Assembly: GCF_039537405.1 (NCBI RefSeq)
Contig: NZ_BAABAL010000004.1
Location: 248,001 to 312,000 of the forward strand
Direction: 5' to 3'
From: Allokutzneria multivorans
GTDB taxonomy: Bacteria; Actinomycetota; Actinomycetes; Mycobacteriales; Pseudonocardiaceae
DNA length: 64,000 nt
In this document: positions 1 through 6,790 of the stretch, piece by piece
Position numbering within the stretch: position 1 is the first letter of the stretch
Layout: each line of letters opens with the position of its first letter
Made by a program: the position numbers and the translations under genes
Notes under the pieces: model-generated
Told to the model about the DNA's origin: nothing
Database searches by the model: none
Seen by the model: the letters and a program-made list of their open reading frames with translations, nothing else

Positions 1-177
1 TTTCCTTTTGTGTCAGCGTTTTTGTGGAGTTCGTTCTCGAACGTGGCTGTCCGTTTACTCGAATGGCGGTACCGGTGCTGGTTTGCGTGCGCGAACGTCG
101 AATGGCATCGCCCGTTGTGGTGCGGAAACCGGGGGGTCTCCGCGGGGCGATGAGCAGACCTAGGGGGAATGGTTCTC

Positions 178-690
178 ATGCGCAATCGCACGATGAAGAT
201 CGTTGTCGCGGTGTCCGCGTTCGCGGTGGCTCTCGCCGGGCCCGCCGCCGCGGCGGAAACCGGGGAAACGGCTCCGCAGTCCGCGCTGAGCGAGGGCAGC
301 GGCACGGTCGAGGTGATCGCCACACCGGCCCCGGGCGCTCCTGGCGCCCAGGCGGTGATCCGCTGTGTCGGCGGAACGGACAACCCGCACAAGTCGCACA
401 CCGATCCGCGGCGGGCGAACGTGCACGTGAACATCACGTGCTCGGCGAACGTCGCCAGGATCGCGGTGCGGGGCGCGATCTACCGCGACGGGGCGCTCGC
501 GGGCACCTCGGCCCGCAACCACGTCACGACGGGGCGCAAGAGCGCGGCCAACCACGCGAACACGGCCTGCCGCAACAACCACCTCTACGGGAGCTGGGTC
601 GGCGGGGAGATCACGTTCCCGCCGAACTACGTGCCGCCCACCGGGAAGATCTCGGCGTTCGGCAGGTCCGCCCGGATCACGAACTGCTGA
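178..690 (+). CDS. Secreted Cys-containing protein of unknown function
   Basis: A 170-aa protein with a signal peptide (basic MRNRTMK start, hydrophobic stretch to about residue 25, cleavage near AAAA-ET). The mature part has four Cys (IRC, ITC, TAC and a C-terminal NC), which suggests two disulfides, and an alternating hydrophobic beta-rich pattern as in small immunoglobulin-like exported proteins of actinomycetes. The ATG at 178 is preferred over the one at 169 because the AGGGGG at 161-166 is correctly spaced only for 178. Function is not recognised. The next gene starts 4 bp downstream, so the two may be co-transcribed. Confidence 0.75.
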   Translation: MRNRTMKIVVAVSAFAVALAGPAAAAETGETAPQSALSEGSGTVEVIATPAPGAPGAQAVIRCVGGTDNPHKSHTDPRRANVHVNITCSANVARIAVRGAIYRDGALAGTSARNHVTTGRKSAANHANTACRNNHLYGSWVGGEITFPPNYVPPTGKISAFGRSARITNC

Positions 691-694
691 TCGC

Positions 695-1444
695 ATGACG
701 GCACAACCGGTACCGGCGGCGACCGCTCGCGCTTCGGCGTGGGTGGTCACCGCCGCCGACCGCGTTTTCGGCGGCACGGTCGGAGATCTCGTGCCCGTTC
801 GGTTCCCGGCCTACGCGCGGGTGTTCCACCCGGCCCTCCGCGTCGGTGCTCCGGTCCGGTGGAGCGAGGTGGCCACCGCGCACGGCCGCGCGATGCACCC
901 GCTCGCGCAGTGGGCGCAGCTGAACCCGCCTTCGCCCGGTGAGACCTCGCGGCCCGAGCAGTGGGGCAGCGACCTCCGGCCGATCACCGCTCGGCTGGCG
1001 GTCTGGGACGAGGAGCCCGTGCTCGGGTCGATGCCCGCGATGGTCGCCGCCGAGCTGGTCTCCGTGCTCACCAAGCACACCAGGACGCCCGGCCGGTGCT
1101 GGTTCGCGGTGTGGGACGGCTACGGCGCCCTGTCCGCGCGGTGGCGCGCCGCGCCGTCCTTCGAGCTGTTCGGCCGCGACATGGCACTGCTGTCCGGCAG
1201 CATCGCCTCAGCAGCTTTCTCTTTGTCCGACAAGCCTTTCGAGGATCTGTACGCCAATATGTGGTGGCCGAGCGACCACTCGTGGTGCGTGGCGACCGAC
1301 GTGGACATGATGACCACCTACGTCGGCGGCAGTGCCGAAGCGGTCGAAGCTCTGGTGCGCAACGACTTCCTGGAAGTGCTGCCCGCGGCGGCCGAGCACT
1401 CGGTGACGTGGGACTCCGACACGGTCAACCACGCGAGGCCCTGA
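695..1444 (+). CDS. Conserved hypothetical protein
   Basis: A 249-aa soluble protein, rich in Trp, with no signal peptide or membrane segment. It begins 4 bp after the secreted protein gene. The sequence reads as a compact cytoplasmic protein (WAQLNPP near residue 72, CWFAVWDGYG near 134, MWWPSDHSWCVATDVD near 189), a pattern I associate with uncharacterised actinobacterial proteins. I do not recognise a catalytic motif. Coding is supported by good GC3 bias and length. No function can be inferred from its neighbours. Confidence 0.75.
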   Translation: MTAQPVPAATARASAWVVTAADRVFGGTVGDLVPVRFPAYARVFHPALRVGAPVRWSEVATAHGRAMHPLAQWAQLNPPSPGETSRPEQWGSDLRPITARLAVWDEEPVLGSMPAMVAAELVSVLTKHTRTPGRCWFAVWDGYGALSARWRAAPSFELFGRDMALLSGSIASAAFSLSDKPFEDLYANMWWPSDHSWCVATDVDMMTTYVGGSAEAVEALVRNDFLEVLPAAAEHSVTWDSDTVNHARP

Positions 1445-1557
1445 ACGCCGGGCCGCGCTGGCGGTGCTGCGCCGGTCAGCGAATGATCGGATCGGTTCGC
1501 CACGGTCGGGCGCGCGCGGGGTGCGCTCGGTCAGGGTTGAGGTCGAAGGGAGGCCAC

Positions 1558-2427
1558 ATGATCTCGGCACTCAACCGGCTCGTCGATCTCGTCGAGGAGC
1601 ACCTCGGCGAGGAGTTCGACCTCGCCGGATTGGCCACGGCGCTCGGCACGACCGAGTACCACCTGCGTCGGATGTTCTCGTCCTTGGCGGGCATGCCGCT
1701 GTCGGAGTACGTGCGCCGGCGCCGCATGACCGTCGCCGCCGCGGACGTCGTGCGCGGCGAGGACGACCTGCTGGGCATCGCCGTCCGGCACGGCTACGGC
1801 TCGACCGAGGCGTTCGGGCGGGCGTTTCGGGCGGTGCACGGCGCCAACCCCGGTGACGTCCGCCGTGACGGTGGCCCCCTTCGCACACAACCGCAGCTCA
1901 GGTTCCGCCTGACCGTTGAAGGGAGCACCCCCATGGACACCCGCATCGCCGATCACCCCGCGTTCCGGCTCGTCGGGCACGCAACGCGTGTCCCGCTGAT
2001 CCACGTCGGCGTCAACCCGCACATCCAGCAGCACATCGCCGCGCTGCCGCAGGAGGAGCACGCGCGGCTGAAAGCGCTCAGCGACACCGATCCGCGTGGT
2101 CTGCTCCAGGTCTGTGACGACCTCGACCCGGACGGCACGGAAGGCACCGAGCTGACCTATCTGCACGGGGTCGCCCTCGCTGAGGGCACGCCGGCTCCCG
2201 ATGACCTGGACGTGATCGAGGTCCCAGCGGGCAGGTGGGCGGTCTTTCGCACCTCAGGGGCTTATCCGCAGACGTTGCAGAGCACCTGGGCGGCGACCGC
2301 GACCGAGTGGTTCCCGTCGAACCCGTGGCGCCTGCGGCCGGGCCCCTCGATCGTCACGGTCCTGGACCGCTCGGCGGACTTCAGCTCCGCGACGTGCGAG
2401 CTGTGGCTGCCGGTCGAGCCGAGCTGA
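1558..2427 (+). CDS. AraC-family regulator with GyrI-like effector domain
   Basis: A 289-aa transcription regulator. Residues 1-105 form the double helix-turn-helix AraC domain (DLAGLATALGTTEYHLRRMF, then the second helix-turn-helix ending AFGRAFRAVHGANPGDVRR). From about residue 125 a GyrI-like/Rob-type small-molecule-binding domain follows (DTRIADHPAFRLVGHATRVP to ELWLPV), which in this family binds drugs or hydrophobic ligands. The ATG at 1558 follows GGGAGG at 1548-1553. The domain order, DNA-binding first, matches Rob/BmrR-like proteins. A convergent MFS transporter ends 9 bp downstream and could be related, but no operator links them. Confidence 0.9.
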   Translation: MISALNRLVDLVEEHLGEEFDLAGLATALGTTEYHLRRMFSSLAGMPLSEYVRRRRMTVAAADVVRGEDDLLGIAVRHGYGSTEAFGRAFRAVHGANPGDVRRDGGPLRTQPQLRFRLTVEGSTPMDTRIADHPAFRLVGHATRVPLIHVGVNPHIQQHIAALPQEEHARLKALSDTDPRGLLQVCDDLDPDGTEGTELTYLHGVALAEGTPAPDDLDVIEVPAGRWAVFRTSGAYPQTLQSTWAATATEWFPSNPWRLRPGPSIVTVLDRSADFSSATCELWLPVEPS

Positions 2428-2436
2428 CCTCGCCCG

Positions 2437-3603
2437 TCAGCTGATCAGGAGGGTGGCGAGCGCCGGGCCGAAGGCGCCGCCGAGCTGGTAGCACAGCGTC
2501 AGCAGGCCGAGCGCGGCCGGCCGGTCGGCGCTCGGCGTGGCCCTGCCGAGAACTCCGGCGTACCAGGCCATCCCGGCGGTGGCGGCGAACACGGCGAACC
2601 CCGTCGCCGCCGCCACCGCGGAGGGCCAGGTCGTGATCAGCGGCAGGGCCGCGCCGACGGCTCCGGCGGTCATGATCACCGGGCCGAGCCGGGACGCGTA
2701 CCTCGTTGCCAGGAGCGAGGCCGTGGAGCCAGCGGCCAGCGCGATGAGCGTGATCATGCCGATCCGGTCGCTGGACCACTGCGCTCGCAGGAGCAGCGGC
2801 ACGGTGTAGAGCACCGCGAAGTAGGCCGTCGACAACGCGCACGCCGCCGTCGCCGCGACGCGGAAAGCGTGTGATCGCAACACTTTTCGTGGAACGAATC
2901 CCTCGGGGCGCAGCGTGACGTTCCGGGCGAGCAGGACGCCCATCGCCGCGCCCGATGCCAGGCCTGCCACCGGAAAGCGCGGGACGAGCACCAGTGCGCT
3001 GGCCAGTCCCAACACCAGCACGAGGCCGACGGAGTCGCCGGCGCTCGTGCCGACGGGGTCGTGGTGCTCGGGTAGGCGGCGCAGGACCGCGGGCACCGCG
3101 AGCAAGGCGAGCAGGGACAGGCAGAGCGCGACGCGCCAGGAGAACTCTGACAGCGTTGAGCCCGCCAACGGTCCGAAGGCGCCGACGAGCCCCACACCGG
3201 CGGTGATCGCGCCGGTCCGCCGGGGTGTCGCGGCGAGCCCGATGGCGAGCGTGACCAGGCCGCCGCCGCCCGCGGCCTGCGCGGCCCGCCCGACGAGCAG
3301 GACGAGCAGCGTCGGGGCCAGCGCGACGAGCAGCGTGCCGAGCAGGACGAGTGCCGCGTTGACGAGGACCGCGACACGGGGACCTCGGGAGCGCAGAAGC
3401 CCTGCGGTCAGGGGCGTGCCGACGACGGCGGCCCAGCCGAACGCGGTGGCGGTCCACGTCGCGTCGGCGACGGAGACCTGCAGCTCACGCGCCAGATCGG
3501 GGATGGCGGTGGTCGCGCTGTTCGCGCTGAGCGAGGTCGGCGTGGCGAGCAGGGCGAGGGACAGGACGGGTACCCGCCGGTCGCGGGAAGTCGGAGCGGC
3601 CAT
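2437..3603 (-). CDS. MFS transporter, putative drug efflux
   Basis: About 388 aa, with roughly 12 hydrophobic segments; the first loop carries SANSATTAIPDLARELQVS followed by a typical TAFGWAAVVGTPLTAGLL helix, as in the DHA family of multidrug/proton antiporters. The internal ATG at 3603 (MAAPTSRD) is preferred to the upstream start at 3618 because it leaves room for the promoter and for the palindrome at 3624-3640. It is divergent from the FMN reductase/TetR pair, an arrangement typical of TetR-controlled efflux loci. The substrate is unknown. Confidence 0.88.
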   Translation of the reverse strand: MAAPTSRDRRVPVLSLALLATPTSLSANSATTAIPDLARELQVSVADATWTATAFGWAAVVGTPLTAGLLRSRGPRVAVLVNAALVLLGTLLVALAPTLLVLLVGRAAQAAGGGGLVTLAIGLAATPRRTGAITAGVGLVGAFGPLAGSTLSEFSWRVALCLSLLALLAVPAVLRRLPEHHDPVGTSAGDSVGLVLVLGLASALVLVPRFPVAGLASGAAMGVLLARNVTLRPEGFVPRKVLRSHAFRVAATAACALSTAYFAVLYTVPLLLRAQWSSDRIGMITLIALAAGSTASLLATRYASRLGPVIMTAGAVGAALPLITTWPSAVAAATGFAVFAATAGMAWYAGVLGRATPSADRPAALGLLTLCYQLGGAFGPALATLLIS

Positions 3604-3623
3604 GCCGCCAAAGTACACCGACT

Positions 3624-3640
3624 AGTGCAAATTCTGCACT
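3624..3640. promoter_or_regulatory. Palindromic operator between MFS and FMN reductase genes
   Basis: AGTGCA-N5-TGCACT, a perfect 6-bp inverted repeat with an AATTC centre. It lies 20 bp upstream of the MFS start and 49 bp upstream of the reductase start. TetR operators of this size and symmetry are common; the TetR encoded at 4280 is the obvious candidate ligand. Inferred, not shown. Confidence 0.55.
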
Positions 3641-3689
3641 GTATGGTTTACTTCGGACGGCTGAGCGATCCGAGAGAACGGAGAAGGAC

Positions 3690-4259
3690 ATGCGCGAGCT
3701 GAACGTCCTGGCGGTGTCAGGCAGCCTGCGGGCGGGATCCCACAACACCGCGCTGCTGCACGCGGCCGCCAAGCTCAACCCCGGCGGGCTCGTGATCGAG
3801 ATGGAGCGGGATCTCGGCCGGATTCCGCTCTACGACCAGGACCTGGACGCCGCAACGCCGCCTCCGCCGGTCGCGGCGCTGCGAGCGCGGGTCGCGGCGG
3901 CCGACGCGCTGCTGATCGCCACGCCGGAGCACAACGCCTCGATTCCCGCAGTGCTGAAGAACGCCATCGACTGGATCAGCACCGCGCCCGGAGGCCTGCT
4001 GCTCGGCAAGCCGGTGGCCATCGCGGGCGCTTCTCCCGGTCCGTTCGGCTCGGTGCGCGCGCAGCTCGCCCTGCGCCAGATCCTCGCATCGGTCGGAGCG
4101 GAGGTCGTGGTCAAGCCCGAGGTCACCGTCTTCCGGTGCGACACACGCATCGGCGAAGACGGCGTTCTCGCCGACCCGTACACCGCGGACCTGCTCCGTG
4201 ACCTGCTCGGCGCGCTCGCCCGCAAGGCAAGCCGAAGCCTCGTAGACTGCACCGAGTAG
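3690..4259 (+). CDS. NADPH-dependent FMN reductase family protein
   Basis: A 189-aa flavodoxin-fold protein. The N-terminal GSLRAGSHNTALL loop is the FMN phosphate-binding site, and PEHNASIPAVLKNAIDWIS (about residues 75-93) is the family signature of chromate/azo/quinone reductases. It would reduce quinones, azo dyes or metals with NAD(P)H. It is followed 20 bp later by a TetR regulator and is divergent from an efflux pump, which suggests a xenobiotic response unit. The GAGAACGGAGAAGG upstream of the ATG at 3690 supplies the ribosome binding site. Confidence 0.9.
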   Translation: MRELNVLAVSGSLRAGSHNTALLHAAAKLNPGGLVIEMERDLGRIPLYDQDLDAATPPPPVAALRARVAAADALLIATPEHNASIPAVLKNAIDWISTAPGGLLLGKPVAIAGASPGPFGSVRAQLALRQILASVGAEVVVKPEVTVFRCDTRIGEDGVLADPYTADLLRDLLGALARKASRSLVDCTE

Positions 4260-4279
4260 TTTCGTTCAAGGGAGGCGTC

Positions 4280-4915
4280 GTGGCCGCTGGGCAGCCCGAA
4301 TCGCACGGCAGGCCGGAGAAGCGGCGGGCGATCACCCGCGCCGCCCGCAAGGTGTTCGGCCGCGAGGGCTACACCCGCGCCAGCGTCGACGCGATCGCGG
4401 CGGAGGCCGGGGTCTCGAAGCGGACGATCTACAACCACTTCGCCGACAAGGAGCGACTGTTCCTCGACGTCGCCCTGGAGGGCGCCGACGAGGTCACCGC
4501 CGCGATCGCCCAGATCGTGGACCGGCACCTGCACAAGATCGTCGACCTGGAGCAGGACCTGATCGACTTCTCCCTGGACCGGGTCGCCGCCGTCACCGCG
4601 TTCCCCGACCACTTCGCGCTGGTCCGCGCGATCGAGGCGGAGGCGGCCCGCATCCCGGGCCCGGTGCTCAAGGCGTGGGTCGACGCGGGCCCGCAGACCG
4701 CCCACCTGCGCCTGGCCCCGCACCTGCGCCGGATCGCCGACCGCGGCCTGCTGGAGATCGGCGACGCCGAGCAGGCCGCCGCCCACCTGACTCTGCTCAC
4801 CATCACCGACGTCAACCAGCAGACCTTCTACGGTGCCGTCCCGCTGGCCCCCTCGGAGATCAGCAGGATCGTCACGGCCGGGGTGCAAACGTTTCTCCGC
4901 GCCTACCGGATCTGA
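4280..4915 (+). CDS. TetR/AcrR-family regulator
   Basis: A 211-aa TetR protein. The N-terminal helix-turn-helix spans about residues 14-60 (ITRAARKVFGREGYTRASVD, then VSKRTIYNHFADKERLF), followed by an all-helical ligand-binding region. The GTG start at 4280 follows AAGGGAGG at 4268-4275. It lies directly downstream of the FMN reductase and probably controls both that gene and the divergent MFS gene through the palindrome at 3624-3640. Effector unknown. Confidence 0.9.
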   Translation: MAAGQPESHGRPEKRRAITRAARKVFGREGYTRASVDAIAAEAGVSKRTIYNHFADKERLFLDVALEGADEVTAAIAQIVDRHLHKIVDLEQDLIDFSLDRVAAVTAFPDHFALVRAIEAEAARIPGPVLKAWVDAGPQTAHLRLAPHLRRIADRGLLEIGDAEQAAAHLTLLTITDVNQQTFYGAVPLAPSEISRIVTAGVQTFLRAYRI

Positions 4916-5085
4916 CGGCGCTATTCCGGCGTTCTCGGGAAATTCGCGAAAAACTGCCAAGATCTTTCTTGTTCGGTGAATCGGTCTGGGCTCGCACTTT
5001 TCAGGTGTGCCTGAATGCGCTGACGTTCTTTTCCTTCGTGGCTACCGTTCTGGCTGATCAGCTCGTCCGGTGGAAAGGGAGCTTC

Positions 5086-5409
5086 ATGCGCAGAAGACTT
5101 CGAGCCGCCATCGCGGTCGCGGCGGCGATCGTCGCCACGACGTCCGTCGTCACGCCCGCGAGCGCGAACCCGTCGGTCCTCGGCCCGTGCGGATACGACG
5201 AGTCAACTCCCGTCGGCCAGCCCGAGCACCGCCGTGATGCCAAGTACCACCACTGCGGCGACCACACTGTGAGCGTCCAGATCTACGTCGACCTCGCCAC
5301 GCGGCCGGACTACACCTTCTGCACCCAGCGCATCCTCACACCCCATTGGTATTACCTCGGCAGTGCGAACGCCGTCAACTATGCCAGGTACACCGGCGTC
5401 CTCTGCTGA
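5086..5409 (+). CDS. Small secreted four-Cys protein, DUF6355-like
   Basis: A 107-aa protein with a signal peptide (MRRRLRAAIAVAAA, cleavage near ASA-NP) and a mature domain of about 80 residues with four Cys (CGYDES, HHCGDH, FCTQ, terminal VLC). The pattern CGY...HCGD...VSV...C...YYxG.....C matches my recollection of the DUF6355 family of actinomycete exported proteins. The start is set by GGAAAGGGA at 5072-5080. A likely paralogue is encoded at 50813-51109. The family's function is not established; the name is moderately sure. Confidence 0.65.
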   Translation: MRRRLRAAIAVAAAIVATTSVVTPASANPSVLGPCGYDESTPVGQPEHRRDAKYHHCGDHTVSVQIYVDLATRPDYTFCTQRILTPHWYYLGSANAVNYARYTGVLC

Positions 5410-5436
5410 CATCCGGTCTGATGGGAGGAATCACCG

Positions 5437-5859
5437 GTGGCCTGGTTCAACCAGGAGATGGCGCAGTACCGAGGCGAAATCTTCCGCACGAGCCGGTCAG
5501 AAGTCGCGGCCGGACACATCTGGATCATCCAGCTCCGTGACCGGACATATGCGCAGGACGGTTTCGAACAGCTCGGCGACGTCCGCCTCAAACAGGTGCC
5601 GATAGCCGAGCTCGACGCCTGGTACCGCGACCGCACGACGGCGACCTGGCGAGGGCAGCCCTTCGCCGTGTCCGGTATCCATGCCGGCAGGGCGAGCGTG
5701 GACTACCTCGGCAGGTCGCCGCTGTGGGCGAGGAGCAACGGGCTGGAGGGCAACCAGCGCGACGGCTTCTGTGGCAAGGTCAACTCCGACGAGCTGACGG
5801 ACGTCCAGGTCGAGCGCATCGACCAGTTGGCTCGGTGGAGGGAGAAGCACGCGGGATGA
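5437..5859 (+). CDS. Hypothetical protein, first gene of a coupled pair
   Basis: A 140-aa hydrophilic protein starting with GTG after GGGAGG at 5421-5426. It begins MAWFNQEMAQYRGEIFRTSR and is rich in Trp, Arg and Gln, with no signal peptide, membrane helix or catalytic motif I recognise. Its TGA overlaps the ATG of the next gene by four bases, so both proteins are probably made together and may interact. Length and context would suit an immunity or toxin-accessory protein, but that is only a guess. Confidence 0.65.
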   Translation: MAWFNQEMAQYRGEIFRTSRSEVAAGHIWIIQLRDRTYAQDGFEQLGDVRLKQVPIAELDAWYRDRTTATWRGQPFAVSGIHAGRASVDYLGRSPLWARSNGLEGNQRDGFCGKVNSDELTDVQVERIDQLARWREKHAG

Positions 5860-6653
5860 GCACCCCACGGGCGGCGGATATCGGGCCGGAGACGATCCTG
5901 TGGAAGGCGGTGCACCCCGCGCTCGCGCAGCTGTACCTCGGCAACGTCGCCGTGCCCGGCAAGTTCGAGCCGCACCGCGCGGCCGGGGTCGTCGTCCAGG
6001 ACCAGGACTTCCCGCAGGCTCTCGGCCTCGACGAGATCGAGGGCTGGCCGACGGGCACGCAGTACGCGTTGCGCTTCTCGGTCCACACCAAGGAGATCTT
6101 CGACGGTGACGTCATGGAGCTCACCGAACTCGCGGCCGGTACGGAGCTGTGGCGGATCGAGCCGGACTCCGAGCGGCAGAGCGTCGGCGAGTACGTCAAC
6201 CGCCAGGTCGGCTGGACTCCCACGGGCGACGTCGGTTTCGGGCCCGGACGGTTCTGGAGCGCGCCGGTACCGCTGCGCACGACCGTCCGACGTGGACTGA
6301 TCGGCCGCTACCGCGATCAGGACTTCGACATCGACTTCGCCGCCACTCCCGGCTCCGTGCTGTTGCACCCGCTGACCGGTGAGGCCGCGCCGCCCGAGTT
6401 CACCGAGCGGGTGCTGGAGGTGCCCGCCACGGCCGTCCAGGGCCTCGGGCTCGCGCGCAAGCTCTGCACCCACCGCGACGCCGAGTTCGAGATCATCGGC
6501 GTCATCGGGGACCACGCCGTGCTGCACTTCGTCGGCGAGAACCACGAGACGGCCCAGCACCTCGGTCTGTCCGAAGTGGACTTCCGGCAGTGGCGCGCCT
6601 TCGTGCACCGCAACGCGCTCCACGACATCCGCGACGAGTTCCGCCCCCTGTGA
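5856..6653 (+). CDS. Hypothetical protein, second gene of a coupled pair
   Basis: A 265-aa soluble protein translated from the ATG in the ATGA overlap with the preceding gene. Segments such as GPETILWKAVHPALAQLYLG (near residue 10) and HAVLHFVGENHETAQHLGL (near 222) read as conserved, but I cannot assign a family. There is no signal peptide or transmembrane segment. The strict overlap implies stoichiometric synthesis with the upstream 140-aa protein. Confidence 0.65.
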   Translation: MSTPRAADIGPETILWKAVHPALAQLYLGNVAVPGKFEPHRAAGVVVQDQDFPQALGLDEIEGWPTGTQYALRFSVHTKEIFDGDVMELTELAAGTELWRIEPDSERQSVGEYVNRQVGWTPTGDVGFGPGRFWSAPVPLRTTVRRGLIGRYRDQDFDIDFAATPGSVLLHPLTGEAAPPEFTERVLEVPATAVQGLGLARKLCTHRDAEFEIIGVIGDHAVLHFVGENHETAQHLGLSEVDFRQWRAFVHRNALHDIRDEFRPL

Positions 6654-6790
6654 AGCCCACTCCGACCGAGCGGCCACGTGCTTCCGGGGCAGCGGAGTCG
6701 TTGCCGGGGACGTCGTGCCCGGTGCCTCGGAGGTCGTAGGACACTGCGTCCCATCCGGAGTCCTCGGGAGCGCTACCTTCCGGGCCGGGA

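Noticed and set aside
1..168. Short palindrome CGTTC-TC-GAACG near 33-44 as a LexA box
   Set aside because: The arrangement is inverted relative to the LexA consensus (CGAAC-N4-GTTCG).
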